DNA of 64,000 nucleotides from Klebsiella oxytoca NBRC 105695 (GCF_001598695.1 NZ_BCZK01000001.1:248001-312000), one strand, 5' to 3'; counted from the first letter of the stretch, positions 47,994 to 58,016 are shown. Program-made: numbers and translations. Notes: generated by a model from the letters alone, not told the origin.

Positions 47994-48012
47994 GATATTA
48001 GCAATCATTATC
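47994..48012 (+). promoter_or_regulatory. Fur box before the IroE-like gene
   Basis: GATATTAGCAATCATTATC matches the 19-base Fur consensus GATAATGATAATCATTATC at 15 positions. It lies about 30 bases before the esterase start, so iron-loaded Fur should repress that gene. Confidence 0.85.
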
Positions 48013-48043
48013 AATAACGATAATGTGCCGGAAAAATCAACCG

Positions 48044-49006
48044 ATGTCGCTTCGCAACTCTTGTTTCGCTTATTCGCCGAAAGGGCGGATTTTTATCGCC
48101 GCGCTGGTTACCACCTTGTATGCACTTAACGCTTACGCCAAACCCGATATGAGCCCGCTGGGGCCGAATATCGCCGACCGCGGTTCCGCGTATTATCATT
48201 TCAACGTCACGACCTTCGATTCCTCCGATGGTGAACGACATTATAAGGTCTGGACGGCGATACCGAATACGGCGCCGCCCGCGCAGGGGTATCCGGTTGT
48301 GTACGCCCTGGACGGCAACGCGGTGATGGACCGGTTGTCCGACACGCTGCTCGAAAAGCTGACGCATAAAACGCCGCCCGTCATTGTGGCCATTGGCTAT
48401 CAAACGAATTTGCCCTTCGATCAAACTGCCCGAGCCTATGACTACCGGCCGAAAGTCGAAGAGAATCCCGCCGATAACCGCTGGGATCGGCGGAAAAGCG
48501 GCGGTAGCGGGGCGTTTCGCCGCCTCTTAGAGGATACCATTATGGAAAAAGTTGAGCGTGGGATCGCTATCAACCCGCAGCGACGGGCTATCTGGGGGCA
48601 CTCCTACGGTGGATTATTTGTTATTGATACCTGGCTGACGTCATCCCGCTTCCAGCTCTATTTCTCTGCCAGTCCTTCTCTGGGAAGAGGCCAGGCCGCG
48701 CTGTTAGACAGAATGGCCGGGGCAAAAGGCGAGGCGTTTAATCGGAACGCCTTATTCCTGATGGAGGGCGCGGTTGCGACGCAGCGCGGTTCTTCCGCCG
48801 GGGCAGTGGATACGCGCAGTAAAGTTCAGCAGACGGTTTCCCGGCTCAGGAAAAATGGCGTTGCGGTCAGCTGGTGGCCTTATCCCGGCCTGTCGCACGG
48901 GGCAATGTTCAGTGCCTCGTTGCAAAGCGCGCTGCTGACGATAAGCGGGACCGAGAATAACCAGGCGTTACTGCAGATAAAACAGCCTGCTGTTGAACAG
49001 AGATGA
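48044..49006 (+). CDS. IroE-like siderophore esterase
   Basis: 320 residues from ATG 48044 (an in-frame ATG at 48023 is possible). Hydrophobic signal-anchor (RIFIAALVTTLYALNAYA), then sequence like IroE: MSPLGPNIADRGSAYYHFNV and YPVVYALDGNAVMDRL, nucleophile elbow IWGHSYGGLFV, and SASPSLGRG. IroE cuts enterobactin-type trilactone siderophores in the periplasm. A Fur box in front supports an iron-related role. It stands alone, with no iro cluster next to it, so enterobactin itself may be the substrate (inference). Confidence 0.85.
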   Translation: MSLRNSCFAYSPKGRIFIAALVTTLYALNAYAKPDMSPLGPNIADRGSAYYHFNVTTFDSSDGERHYKVWTAIPNTAPPAQGYPVVYALDGNAVMDRLSDTLLEKLTHKTPPVIVAIGYQTNLPFDQTARAYDYRPKVEENPADNRWDRRKSGGSGAFRRLLEDTIMEKVERGIAINPQRRAIWGHSYGGLFVIDTWLTSSRFQLYFSASPSLGRGQAALLDRMAGAKGEAFNRNALFLMEGAVATQRGSSAGAVDTRSKVQQTVSRLRKNGVAVSWWPYPGLSHGAMFSASLQSALLTISGTENNQALLQIKQPAVEQR

Positions 49007-49343
49007 CAAACCTGTTTGATCTATTCAGGCCACACATCTGCCGGGTGGCGACTTACCCGGCTTACGAAAACCGGCAATTTCACCATGGGCTCAATCCTGC
49101 AAATCTGCAGATTCGCTATCATCTGTCGATTCACATCGCCAACTTAGGCTTACCGGGTTGTGACGATAGGCCGCCAGCTTTGCGCGCATCCCACTGCTGC
49201 TGTTATTGGCCGCGCTTACCACGCCGGTGGTAGCGCCGCCAACCTGGAATAGCGCTGAGGCTTTATTTAATTAGCGGAGGAAATTTACCCGAGCGAACCA
49301 GCAGAGTTTAGTCATGAATAGGCAAACTCTACAGTTTCGTTGC
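49007..49343. other. Gap between the esterase and cupin genes
   Basis: Convergent gap of 337 bases. No supportable gene. One frame near 49180-49270 reads like a signal-peptide fragment (IPLLLLLAALTTPVVA) but has no start and soon stops; it may be a relic. No strong terminator seen. Confidence 0.4.
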
Positions 49344-49751
49344 TTAAGGCAATTTGCGGTAGGCTTCGTCGGTCACCGGCTCCAGCCATTCGTTAGATGC
49401 GCCTTCGGCAGGGACGGCAACGGCAATATGGGCAAACCAGCTGTCGGCGGCCGCGCCGTGCCAATGCTTGACGCCTGCGGGAATATTCACAACATCGCCC
49501 GCGGTTAGTTCTCGCGCCGGTTGATTCCACTCCTGATACCAGCCGCGTCCGCCCGTCACCAACAGGATCTGCCCGCCTTTATGGTGAATATGCCAGTGGT
49601 TACGGCAGCCGGGCTCAAAGACCACGTTACCGATATTGACCCCTTCCGTGGAGAGCATATTCAGGTAGCTGGTGCCCTGAAAATACTGCGCATAGGCCTC
49701 ATTTTTCTCCCCTTTGGGAAAAATGCCGTTACCGTCAAATTGTTCGTTCAT
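49344..49751 (-). CDS. Single-domain cupin protein
   Basis: 135 residues from ATG 49751 (GGAG upstream); an upstream in-frame Met exists but reads through the promoter region. Cupin motif 1 GCRNHWHIHHKGGQILLVT and motif 2 AGDVVNIPAGVKHWHGAA supply the metal-binding His and Glu/Gln residues. This resembles small cupins found with carboxymuconolactone decarboxylase-like proteins. It is divergent from a LysR gene, its probable regulator. Substrate unknown; often small-molecule or quinone/aldehyde stress related. Confidence 0.85.
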   Translation of the reverse strand: MNEQFDGNGIFPKGEKNEAYAQYFQGTSYLNMLSTEGVNIGNVVFEPGCRNHWHIHHKGGQILLVTGGRGWYQEWNQPARELTAGDVVNIPAGVKHWHGAAADSWFAHIAVAVPAEGASNEWLEPVTDEAYRKLP

Positions 49752-49878
49752 GGTGTCTCCACATTTCAGTTTCGGGCGTTTAAGCAGCCCATCTGGACTG
49801 GCAGAACAAAGTGTAGAGAAGGTTTGATTAAATGATAAGATGGTCAAATATGAATACACTGGTGCAAAAAATTCACCA

Positions 49879-50805
49879 ATGATGAGCAAAGAAAAACTCA
49901 ACGATCTGCAGGCCTTTGTCACCGTAGCTCAGGAGCGAAGTTTTACCCGGGCGGCTGCAATGCTGGGGGTTTCCCGCTCGGCATTGAGCCATACGCTGCT
50001 GGGTCTGGAAGAGCGTCTGGGGGTGCGGTTGTTAATCCGCACCACGCGTAGCGTGTCGCCCACCGATGCCGGAAATCGCCTGCTGGCCGTACTGGCGCCG
50101 CGGCTGAATGAAATAGAAAATGAACTGGCTTCGCTGCGCGCTTCACGGGATAAACCCGCCGGCACGGTACGCATCACCGCCAACGATCATGCCATTGTCA
50201 CCGTGCTGTGGCCCCGCCTGCATCCATTATTAAATCGATATCCGGATATCCATATTGAGTTCAGCGTTGGCTATGAGCTGACCGATATTGCCGCCGGGCG
50301 CTTCGATGCCGGCGTGCGGATGGGCGATCAGGTGGACAAAGATATGATTGCGGTGCGCATTACGCCCGATGTGCAGATGGCGGTGGTTGCCGCGCCCGGC
50401 TATCTTTCCGGCAAAGCGGCGGTGGCAAGGCCTGAAGATCTGATGGCACACAACTGCATCAATTTGCGTTTGCCCACCCACGGCGCGCTTTACGCCTGGG
50501 AGTTTGCAAAGGGCAGCCAAAAAACCAGCGTTCGCGTCGAAGGGCAAACCGTTTTTAATAATACCTTTTTGATGATTCAGGCCGCTTTGGACGGGGCAGG
50601 GATTGCCTATGTTCCTCACGACCTGGCGGCAAAATATATCGCTAACCGACAACTGGTGCCGCTGCTGGCCGACTGGTGCCCGGTTTTCCCGGGGTACTAT
50701 CTTTATTATTCTGGCCGGAATCATCTTCCGACGGCGTTTACGCTGGTGGTTGACGCCCTGCGCTGGCACGCAGAGGGTAAATTGCGCAGCAAAAGGGTGA
50801 AGTAA
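49879..50805 (+). CDS. LysR-type regulator divergent from the cupin gene
   Basis: 308 residues from ATG 49879 or the adjacent ATG 49882. Helix-turn-helix LNDLQAFVTVAQERSFTRAA, AMLGVSRSALSHTLLGLEER; the sensor domain has ITANDHAIVTVLWPRL and AAGRFDAGVRMGDQV, typical of the large branch of LysR regulators beside cupin, reductase or efflux targets. It is divergent from the cupin gene across 127 bases. The effector is unknown. A bidirectional terminator follows and serves both it and the opposite tRNA. Confidence 0.87.
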   Translation: MMSKEKLNDLQAFVTVAQERSFTRAAAMLGVSRSALSHTLLGLEERLGVRLLIRTTRSVSPTDAGNRLLAVLAPRLNEIENELASLRASRDKPAGTVRITANDHAIVTVLWPRLHPLLNRYPDIHIEFSVGYELTDIAAGRFDAGVRMGDQVDKDMIAVRITPDVQMAVVAAPGYLSGKAAVARPEDLMAHNCINLRLPTHGALYAWEFAKGSQKTSVRVEGQTVFNNTFLMIQAALDGAGIAYVPHDLAAKYIANRQLVPLLADWCPVFPGYYLYYSGRNHLPTAFTLVVDALRWHAEGKLRSKRVK

Positions 50806-50828
50806 GACGGGGTTATTGCCAGAAAAGC

Positions 50829-50856
50829 AAAAAGCCTGCTTGAAAGCAGGCTTTTT
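50829..50856. terminator. Bidirectional terminator (LysR gene / tRNA-Asn copy 4)
   Basis: AAAAAGCCTGCT (50829-50840) and AGCAGGCTTTTT (50845-50856) form a 12-base perfect stem with TGAA loop, T-rich on both strands. Confidence 0.93.
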
Positions 50857-50862
50857 AGAATT

Positions 50863-50938
50863 TGGCTCCTCTGACTGGACTCGAACCAGTGACATACGGA
50901 TTAACAGTCCGCCGTTCTACCGACTGAACTACAGAGGA
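50863..50938 (-). tRNA. asn tRNA: tRNA-Asn(GTT), copy 4
   Basis: 76 bases identical to the other three copies, with encoded CCA and anticodon GTT. In E. coli the copy next to mtfA is asnT. Confidence 0.98.
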
Positions 50939-51038
50939 ATCGTGTGAACGAGGCGAATACTACTGGTCTCGTATTTTTGTGTCAACACTAAATTTAACTT
51001 ACTGATTCAAATGGCTAAATTTAGTGCAGGTCGTTGTT

Positions 51039-51839
51039 TTAGTGTACTGCAGGGCTATCGCCATCCTCCTGCGGGCTATTCTCGCGTAATCTCTCCAGCG
51101 GATCCTGGCGATAGAAATGGCAGAAACGCTGCCAAAGCGCGGGAAAGCGTGGGGCAAACAGCTCAGGGGCGCTGAAGAAATATTCAGAGAGCACCGCAAA
51201 ACATTCGGCAGGGTCGCTGGCCGCGTAAGCGTCAATACTGGCGGCGCTTTCGCCGACCAGATCGATCTCATCCTGAATATTGTTCATTGCTGCATGGAGA
51301 TCGTGTTCCCAGCCAGCGACTTCGCGTAGCGGAATGAAGGGGACGCCGCTTGCGCGATCGCCATTGCGGGTATCCAGCTTATGCGCCACTTCATGGATAA
51401 TCAGATTGAAGCCAGAAGCGTCGAAGGAGTCCTGAATATCCAACCAGTTGAGAACGATCGGCCCTTGTTGCCAGCTTTGCCCTGATTGTACGATTCGCTG
51501 GCTATGCACCAGGCCGATATCATCTTCCCATTCGTCGTCGACAACGAACGGAGCAGGGTAGATGAGCACCTCGTGAAAACCATCTAACCACTCGATCCCC
51601 AGTTCGAGAACCGGCAGGCAAAACAGTAGCGCAATACGCGCGCTCTGCAGGTGAGTGAGCTTAAGCCCCTGTAATGCAACCAGACGCTTTTGCTGCAAAA
51701 AGCGCGAAGCCATTTGCACCAGCTGCTGCTGCTCATGGTCGGAGAGGTTGGCTAACACAGGGATGGCAAGCGCCTTTTCCCAGGGGATTTCCGCGTTGCC
51801 GGACTCTTCATCTACTTTCCAGGGCCATTTAAACATCAT
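51039..51839 (-). CDS. mtfA: MtfA, Mlc titration factor peptidase
   Basis: 266 residues, starting [12 protein letters not shown] (E. coli: M.KWPWK). Contains the zinc-peptidase motif HEVAHKLD and downstream EYFF region. MtfA binds and inactivates the glucose repressor Mlc, thereby raising ptsG expression, and has weak aminopeptidase activity. Located between tRNA-Asn and serU as in E. coli. Either of two adjacent ATG codons (51839, 51836) may be used. Confidence 0.95.
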   Translation of the reverse strand: MMFKWPWKVDEESGNAEIPWEKALAIPVLANLSDHEQQQLVQMASRFLQQKRLVALQGLKLTHLQSARIALLFCLPVLELGIEWLDGFHEVLIYPAPFVVDDEWEDDIGLVHSQRIVQSGQSWQQGPIVLNWLDIQDSFDASGFNLIIHEVAHKLDTRNGDRASGVPFIPLREVAGWEHDLHAAMNNIQDEIDLVGESAASIDAYAASDPAECFAVLSEYFFSAPELFAPRFPALWQRFCHFYRQDPLERLRENSPQEDGDSPAVH

Positions 51840-51929
51840 ATTGCTCGCAAAGTCGTCACTTGAACTGATTTAAAGAGACAGGAACTATTAAAATGCCAAA
51901 GAACCTGGCATTATAGCAACCTCAACAGC

Positions 51930-52019
51930 GGAGAGATGCCGGAGCGGCTGAACGGACCGGTCTCGAAAACCGGAGTAGGGGCAACTCTACCGGGGGTTCA
52001 AATCCCCCTCTCTCCGCCA
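51930..52019 (+). tRNA. serU: tRNA-Ser(CGA)
   Basis: 90 bases, GGAGAGATGCCGG at the 5' end and CTCTCCGCCA at the 3' end, anticodon CGA in GGTCTCGAAAACC, and a long variable arm (GGAGTAGGGGCAACTCTACC). Matches E. coli serU, which reads UCG codons. Its place after mtfA also matches. Confidence 0.98.
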
Positions 52020-52206
52020 CTATTCAAACACTTACGTGATTTCCTTTCAACGACTCCCGTCACAAATGGTATCGTGCCTTTTTAAGGCTACAATCATCAT
52101 CTTCCTGGTTTACTGCTCTGGCAATCGTTAGAGATCGCAACATTGTGTGTTTGACTCGTCGCGATGCCAACGGTTTACAGATGAGGTTCGCCGTTAAAAA
52201 ACAAAA

Positions 52207-52225
52207 AACCCGCACGAGGCGGGCT
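52207..52225 (-). terminator. Terminator of the porin gene
   Basis: On the minus strand AGCCCGC, loop CTCGT and GCGGGTT form a stem (one G-U pair) followed by a T-run. Confidence 0.85.
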
Positions 52226-52248
52226 TGAGATAAATGCACTAAACAATC

Positions 52249-53304
52249 TTAGAACTGGTAGGTGATACCTACAGCGAACTGATCGTCAGTTGATGCGCCA
52301 GTGATATAAGAATCTTCGTCATCCACCAGGTTGAATTTGTATGCGGTGTAAACGTTGAAGTTCTTGTTGAAGTAGTACCAGGTACCCAGTTCAACGTAGT
52401 TCATGATATCGGCATCACGGTTACCGTTCAGGTCTTTGCCTTTGGCATAGACGTAGCCCAGGGACGGACGCAGGCCGAAGTCAAACTGATACTGAACAAC
52501 GGCTTCAATATTCTGAGTCTTGTTAGCAAAGCCACCATACTCCATGTGAGTCATGTTATGGGACTCACCGTACATGACAGATGCGTAGACGTTATTAGCA
52601 TCATATTTAGTGGCGAGGCTCCAGACTTCAGCGTTTTCGCCTCTGCGGTCCGCAGCCTGTTCATCAGTACGGTCAGAGTTGCTGTATGCGCCAACGAAAC
52701 CGAAGCCGTCGATGTTATAGTTAACGGAGAAACCGAAGCCGTCGCCGTTGGCTTTAGCGCGGTCAGTGTCGTTGTTTTTACCCTGATACTGCAGAGCAAA
52801 GTTCAGGCCATCTACCATGCCGAAGAAATCGGTGTTGCGGTAGGTTGCTACGCCGTTGGTACGACCGGTCATAAAGTTGTCGGTATAAACCAGACCATCG
52901 CCACCCCATTCAACCAGCATGTCGGTGTAACCTGCCGCGTCATAAACCACGCCATAGTTACGACCATAGTCAAATGAGCCGTAGTCGCTGAATTTCAGAC
53001 CAGCAAACGCCAGACGGGTATCATCAGCCTGCTGGCCTTCTGGTTTGTCTGCTTTGATATTGTATTCAAACTGGCCGTAACCGGTCAGTTCGCTGCTGAT
53101 CTGGGTTTCGCCTTTAATACCGAAACGCGCATAGGAGGTATCGTCGGAGTTGTTGTTGTCGCCATTATGGGTCATGATGTGCTCGCCAACCATTTTGCCG
53201 TAGAAATCGAGTTTGTTGCCGTTCTTATTATAGATTTCTGCTGCATTAGCCGCGCCAGCGACTAATAAAGCTGGAACCAGAATTGCCAGTACTTTTCTTT
53301 TCAT
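52249..53304 (-). CDS. OmpC/OmpF-family general porin
   Basis: 351 residues from ATG 53304 (AAGGGA upstream); longer in-frame starts would add an unlikely leader. Signal peptide [21 protein letters not shown], mature start [17 protein letters not shown] typical of enteric porins, loop-bearing beta strands with [20 protein letters not shown], and the barrel-end phenylalanine (AVGITYQF). It sits where E. coli has the porin yedS, near serU. It could be one of the minor porins (OmpN/OmpS1 class) rather than the main OmpC; the long AT-rich region upstream suggests its own regulation. Confidence 0.9.
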   Translation of the reverse strand: MKRKVLAILVPALLVAGAANAAEIYNKNGNKLDFYGKMVGEHIMTHNGDNNNSDDTSYARFGIKGETQISSELTGYGQFEYNIKADKPEGQQADDTRLAFAGLKFSDYGSFDYGRNYGVVYDAAGYTDMLVEWGGDGLVYTDNFMTGRTNGVATYRNTDFFGMVDGLNFALQYQGKNNDTDRAKANGDGFGFSVNYNIDGFGFVGAYSNSDRTDEQAADRRGENAEVWSLATKYDANNVYASVMYGESHNMTHMEYGGFANKTQNIEAVVQYQFDFGLRPSLGYVYAKGKDLNGNRDADIMNYVELGTWYYFNKNFNVYTAYKFNLVDDEDSYITGASTDDQFAVGITYQF

Positions 53305-53941
53305 TATATATTCCCTTTTAATCATAATTAATATGAATTGTGTCACTCCCTCCGGGTTGACTATTTGATACTAGCGATTAAGTTCATTTTTCTTTAAGTG
53401 AAATATGTAAGTAAATTATATCTAATATTACAAAATATTTCTGTTATATTCATTATATTTAAATTATATCATTTTGTGATGACTTATATTTTGTTTTTAT
53501 GCTTACCAATAACAAGAGGTTATGTGTTTAATCTGGCTTATTCTTGTTACAAATAAGTTTCATGAGGGCTATGATTGTTTTTTTTGTATTTATATATTTA
53601 ATGTATTATTTAAATGACTCGCAAGGAGCAATTTCGTGCAACGAGAAGGCGTTTTCATGTACGCGGTTTAATAAAATTAAATATTGTAAATGCAATGCTG
53701 ATGCCGGCAAAAATGACCGCGAGAATATATTTTTTATCATTATTTTGTATTATTTCAACAGGCAACAAATTGATTAAGTATATATAGCGGCCCCTTGATA
53801 TTGAACAAAACTCGCGCACTCGGGCGTCCCGGTCAGTAAGATCTGCTACCTTGCAAGAATTTTCATTATATAATGTGATGAGTATCACTATTTTTCACTG
53901 CGTCCGTGATGTTGGTTGTTGAATATATGGAGAACAAATTA
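53305..53941. other. AT-rich 637-base upstream region of the porin gene
   Basis: Very AT-rich, holding the porin promoter and the promoter of the plus-strand small membrane gene. A minus-strand hydrophobic frame near 53657-53740 (KYILAVIFAGISIAFTIFNF) looks like a helix but lacks a credible start. I see no OmpR site that I can defend. Composition suggests control by H-NS or OmpR-like proteins. Confidence 0.45.
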
Positions 53942-54223
53942 ATGGAAGAGAAAGCGAAAAGAAGCCCTGGCGGGAAGCTGGCACTATGGGCGTTTTACGC
54001 TTTTTGCGGCTATTTCCTGTGGGCGATGGCGCGTTACTGGTGGGTTGTCGGGCAGATCCAAAGCGTACCCGGCGCGACGATTGACGGTGAGCTCGGTTCA
54101 ACGACAGGGAAATGGATCGGCGCGCTGCTGGGATTTCTGGTATTGGGCATTGTCGGCGCTATTCTCGGCGCAATTGCCTGGTATACGCGTCCTGACCCGC
54201 AGATGCATGAACATCACGAATAA
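53942..54223 (+). CDS. Small two-helix inner membrane protein
   Basis: 93 residues from ATG 53942 (GGAG nine bases upstream); two upstream in-frame ATG codons are less likely. Cytoplasmic start MEEKAKRSPGGKLAL, helix one LWAFYAFCGYFLWAMA, a loop SVPGATIDGELG, helix two IGALLGFLVLGIVGAILGAI, end MHEHHE. I do not recognise the family. It lies 42 bases before yedJ on the same strand and may share its transcript. Confidence 0.7.
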   Translation: MEEKAKRSPGGKLALWAFYAFCGYFLWAMARYWWVVGQIQSVPGATIDGELGSTTGKWIGALLGFLVLGIVGAILGAIAWYTRPDPQMHEHHE

Positions 54224-54265
54224 AGTTGCTATGCTCGTTGCTGACCTGATCTCAAAGGAGCGCGC

Positions 54266-54961
54266 ATGGATCTTTATCAATGGCAGCAACGATTTGAAGC
54301 CTGGCTAAGTGAACATCACTCGCAAGGGGATGCCGCTCACGATATTTCACACTTCCGCCGGGTATGGGCCACCGCGCAGCAGCTGGCCGAAGAGAGTGAT
54401 GCTGATCGGCTGGTGATCCTCACCGCCTGCTATTTTCACGATATTGTCAGCCTGGCGAAGAACCATCCTGAGCGTAGCCGCTCTTCGGCGATGGCTGCGG
54501 AACAAACGCTGACTATCCTGCAGTCAGATTTTCCCGATTTTCCGCCGGAGCGCTACGCGGCGGTTCTGCACGCCATCGAAGCGCATAGTTTTAGCGCGGG
54601 GATGGCTCCCCGCAGTGAAGAAGCGAAAATTGTCCAGGATGCCGATCGGCTGGAGGCTTTGGGGGCGATTGGCCTGGCGCGCGTATTCGCGGTATCCGGT
54701 GCGCTGAACAATATCTTGTTTGATGCCGACGATCCCTTTGCCGATCGGCGTGAACTGGATGATAAAAAATACGCGCTGGATCACTTCCAGTGCAAGCTGC
54801 TGCGTTTACCGGAAACGATGCAGACAGAAAAGGGTAGGGCGATGGCGCTGCACAATGCGCGCTTTCTGGTTCAGTATATGGCTAAGCTCAGCGCCGAACT
54901 TCGCGGAGACCCGATGTCCCTTGATGACAAGGTTTTGCAGCGCTTTGATCCACTAGCATAA
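54266..54961 (+). CDS. yedJ: YedJ, HD-domain phosphohydrolase
   Basis: 231 residues, same length as E. coli YedJ. HD motif residues: [35 protein letters not shown], and [14 protein letters not shown], giving the H...HD...H...D metal site. Likely a nucleotide or phosphate-ester hydrolase; the physiological substrate is not known. AAAGGAG precedes ATG 54266. dcm follows, as in E. coli. Confidence 0.93.
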   Translation: MDLYQWQQRFEAWLSEHHSQGDAAHDISHFRRVWATAQQLAEESDADRLVILTACYFHDIVSLAKNHPERSRSSAMAAEQTLTILQSDFPDFPPERYAAVLHAIEAHSFSAGMAPRSEEAKIVQDADRLEALGAIGLARVFAVSGALNNILFDADDPFADRRELDDKKYALDHFQCKLLRLPETMQTEKGRAMALHNARFLVQYMAKLSAELRGDPMSLDDKVLQRFDPLA

Positions 54962-55017
54962 AACTGCCCGCGCTATTTATGGTAACCTCTGCAAAAATAG
55001 TCGGGCTGGTTGAGGTT

Positions 55018-56445
55018 ATGGCGCAAAATTTATCCAAGGAAAATCCCCCGTCTTTTAAGGTTGAGCATACCGAAGAAGACGCGCAGACGTTATTGCGCCA
55101 GCTAATGGCAATTTATGACGTTAAAACGCTGGTGGCGCAGCTGGTTGCCGTCGGTGAGCAGCACTGGAGCCCGGCTATCCTCAAGCGCGTTGCGACGGTA
55201 TCGCGCGCGGCAGGGCGCATAAGCGCGCAGGAGCAGGCACATCTTCGTTCGCTCCTGCCGCAGCCTCCAGCTCATCATCCCCACTATGGATTCCGCTTCG
55301 TCGACCTGTTCGCCGGCATCGGTGGTATTCGTCACGGTTTTGAGGCGATTGGCGGGCAATGCGTGTTTACCAGCGAATGGAATAAACATGCGGTGCGCAC
55401 CTATAAAGCCAACTGGTACTGCGATCCTGAGCAGCATCGCTTTAATGAAGATATCCGCGACGTCACGCTGAGCCATCTCCCTGAGGTGAGCGATGAAGAA
55501 GCCGCGCAGCATATACGCCAGGCAATCCCGCAGCATGACGTACTGCTGGCCGGCTTCCCCTGCCAGCCTTTTTCACTGGCCGGCGTCTCAAAGAAAAATG
55601 CCCTTGGACGCGCTCATGGTTTTGCCTGTGAAACCCAGGGAACGCTGTTCTTTGACGTGGTAAGGATCATCACCGCCCGCCAGCCGCCAATTTTTGTGCT
55701 GGAGAACGTCAAAAACCTGAAGAGCCACGACAAGGGGCGGACCTTTCGTATCATTATGCAGACGCTGGATGAGCTGGGTTACGAGGTTGCCGATGCGGCG
55801 CATACCGGAGCGGACGATCCTAAGGTGATTGATGGACGCCATTTTTTACCTCAGCATCGGGAACGGATTGTGCTGGTGGGTTTCCGGCGTGACCTCCAGC
55901 TCCATGAGGGGTTTACCCTGCGCGATATTGCCCACCTCTATCCTGCCAGCAGACCTACTTTTGGCGAGCTGCTGGAACCCACGGTTGACGACAAGTTTAT
56001 CCTCACCAGGGTGCTGTGGAAGTATCTCTATCGCTATGCGCGTAAGCATCAGGAGCGAGGGAACGGTTTTGGCTACGGGCTGGTTGATCCAACGAATCCG
56101 CACAGCGTGGCGCGTACGCTCTCTGCCCGCTATTACAAAGATGGCGCAGAAATCCTCATCGATCGCGGCTGGGATCGGCTATTAGGCGAAAAATATTTTG
56201 ATGACCCGGAGAATCAGCTGCGTCGTCCGCGCAGGCTGACGCCGCGGGAGTGCGCGCGTCTGATGGGTTTCGAGACGCCGCAGGGGTATCGTTTTCGTAT
56301 CCCGGTCTCGGACACTCAGGCCTATCGCCAGTTCGGCAACTCGGTCGTGGTGCCGGTATTTGCTGCGGTAGCGAAGCTGCTGGCACCGCGAATCGAAAAA
56401 GCGGTAGCCATGCGTGAATCGGCTGAGTTCAGCGAAAGCCATTGA
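55018..56445 (+). CDS. dcm: Dcm, DNA cytosine-5 methyltransferase
   Basis: 475 residues from ATG 55018; a longer form from 54979 is possible. Motifs: [14 protein letters not shown] (S-adenosylmethionine site), [15 protein letters not shown] (catalytic cysteine), [13 protein letters not shown] (ENV), [11 protein letters not shown] (motif VIII), and the C-terminal [14 protein letters not shown]. Dcm methylates the inner cytosine of CCWGG. In E. coli vsr overlaps dcm; here no vsr gene follows, only a hairpin and a convergent gene. Confidence 0.95.
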   Translation: MAQNLSKENPPSFKVEHTEEDAQTLLRQLMAIYDVKTLVAQLVAVGEQHWSPAILKRVATVSRAAGRISAQEQAHLRSLLPQPPAHHPHYGFRFVDLFAGIGGIRHGFEAIGGQCVFTSEWNKHAVRTYKANWYCDPEQHRFNEDIRDVTLSHLPEVSDEEAAQHIRQAIPQHDVLLAGFPCQPFSLAGVSKKNALGRAHGFACETQGTLFFDVVRIITARQPPIFVLENVKNLKSHDKGRTFRIIMQTLDELGYEVADAAHTGADDPKVIDGRHFLPQHRERIVLVGFRRDLQLHEGFTLRDIAHLYPASRPTFGELLEPTVDDKFILTRVLWKYLYRYARKHQERGNGFGYGLVDPTNPHSVARTLSARYYKDGAEILIDRGWDRLLGEKYFDDPENQLRRPRRLTPRECARLMGFETPQGYRFRIPVSDTQAYRQFGNSVVVPVFAAVAKLLAPRIEKAVAMRESAEFSESH

Positions 56446-56452
56446 TAGCAGA

Positions 56453-56475
56453 ACGGCATGGTTCAACCATGCCGT
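56453..56475. terminator. Hairpin between dcm and the convergent dehydratase gene
   Basis: ACGGCATGG (56453-56461) and CCATGCCGT (56467-56475) form a perfect 9-base stem with loop TTCAA. No long T-run on either side. Confidence 0.65.
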
Positions 56476-56492
56476 ATATCAGTGTTAAACTC

Positions 56493-58016
56493 TTACGCCA
56501 GTACCCCAATCGGCCAGGGAACAAACTCGTTTTCCCCTAATCCCAGCGCTTCACTCTTACTTTGCTCACCGGAGGCAATGGCGATGATTTTTTCGAAGAT
56601 CGTCTCCCCCATCTGACGCAGCGTGGCGTCGCCATCGATGACCGCGCCACAGTTGAGATCCATATCTTCCGTCATACGCTGATACATCGGAGTGTTGCTG
56701 GCAAGCTTAACTGTCGGTGCGGGCATTGAGCCAAAGCAGGAGCCGCGCCCGGTGGTGAAGGCAATCATGTTGGCCCCGCCAGCAACCTGGCCAGTAGCTG
56801 AAACAGGGTCATATCCGGGGGTGTCCATAAAGACCAATCCTTTTTGCGTTACCGGATACGCATAGCGGTACACCTCCATTAGCGGAGAGTTACCGCCTTT
56901 TTTAGCCCCGCCCAGTGATTTCTCTAGCACGTTTGCCAGTCCGCCTGCGTTATTGCCAGGGCTAACCCGGCCGTTGATCTGGCAATCGCGTCCTTTATTA
57001 TATTCCAGCCACCAGTTGATGCAGTCGACGAGTTTTTGTCCCACTTCGGGGGTGACGGCGCGCGCGGTGAGAGTGTGCTCAACTCCGAAAATTTCAGTGG
57101 TTTCCGAGAGAATCGCGGTTCCGCCTTGTTCGACCAGTAGATCCATCGCCACGCCCAGCGCCGGGTTGGCGGAAAGCCCGGAGAAACCGTCGGAGCCACC
57201 GCACTGTAGCCCGATGGTCAGATGCTCAACGGAGACCGGCTGGCGTTTGATTGTATTAGCTTGCGGCAGCATGGATTCGATAATAGCGATACCTTCATCA
57301 ATGGTTTTCCGCGTTCCTCCGGTATCCTGAATCACCAGTTTGCGCAGCATGGGAGACTCTTCAAGACCCATTTGTTCAAAGAAACCGTGGATGTTGTTGC
57401 GCTCGCAGCCCAGCGCCACAACCAGCGCGCCAGCGGTATTAGGGTTGTTGATATAACCTGCTAATGTGCGGCGCAGTAGATCCATGGGTTCCCCGCTCAT
57501 CTCCATGCCGCAGCCCAGTTCATGAACATAGGGCACGACGTTGTCAACGTTTGGCCATGCTTGCAGGCGTTCTTCAGTAAAGTGAGCGGCTATTTTACGC
57601 GCCACCGTCGCGCCGCAGTTTCCAACCACGAACACGCCGAGAATATTACGCGTCCCGACTCGACCATCTTCACGCACGTAGCCGTTGAAGGTCCGTCGCT
57701 GATCTGGCGGAACGGTTTGTACCGGGCGATAGTCGCGACTAAAGGCGTAGTCACGCTGAAAATCTTCAAACACGATGTTGTGGCTATGTAGCCATGTGCC
57801 TGGCGGGAGGTCCTCAGGCGCGAAGCCGATGACCGTGTTGTACTTGAGGATCGGTTCGTCTTTTTTAATAAGTCTTGTTGCTACCTTGTGCCCCAGCGGA
57901 ACATCCTGCAGCGTGGTTATATTCTCGCCAGCGATCGGGGTACCGGAGGCGATGGCGACCCGGGCGACCACGACGTTGTCTTTTTCATCAAGACGGATAA
58001 CCGGAGATTTTGTCAT
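56493..58016 (-). CDS. UxaA/GarD-family sugar-acid dehydratase
   Basis: 507 residues. The N-terminal SAF-like domain (VVVARVAIASGTPIAGENIT) is fused to the large dehydratase domain with LGCERNNI, LQCGGSDGFSGLSANPALG, VSPGNNAGGLANVLEKSLGG and FTTGRGSCFG, conserved in altronate (UxaA) and galactarate (GarD) dehydratases. Iron-dependent removal of water from a hydroxy acid is expected. It differs from both named enzymes, so the substrate is unknown. It is last in the minus-strand operon, 63 bases after the transporter gene. Confidence 0.88.
   Translation of the reverse strand: MTKSPVIRLDEKDNVVVARVAIASGTPIAGENITTLQDVPLGHKVATRLIKKDEPILKYNTVIGFAPEDLPPGTWLHSHNIVFEDFQRDYAFSRDYRPVQTVPPDQRRTFNGYVREDGRVGTRNILGVFVVGNCGATVARKIAAHFTEERLQAWPNVDNVVPYVHELGCGMEMSGEPMDLLRRTLAGYINNPNTAGALVVALGCERNNIHGFFEQMGLEESPMLRKLVIQDTGGTRKTIDEGIAIIESMLPQANTIKRQPVSVEHLTIGLQCGGSDGFSGLSANPALGVAMDLLVEQGGTAILSETTEIFGVEHTLTARAVTPEVGQKLVDCINWWLEYNKGRDCQINGRVSPGNNAGGLANVLEKSLGGAKKGGNSPLMEVYRYAYPVTQKGLVFMDTPGYDPVSATGQVAGGANMIAFTTGRGSCFGSMPAPTVKLASNTPMYQRMTEDMDLNCGAVIDGDATLRQMGETIFEKIIAIASGEQSKSEALGLGENEFVPWPIGVLA

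Noticed and set aside
49003..49233. Plus-strand frame after the IroE-like gene
   Set aside because: No ribosome site, mixed composition and no recognisable domain; treated as intergenic.
53544..53777. Plus-strand 77-codon frame in the porin leader
   Set aside because: AT-rich chance frame without a ribosome site.
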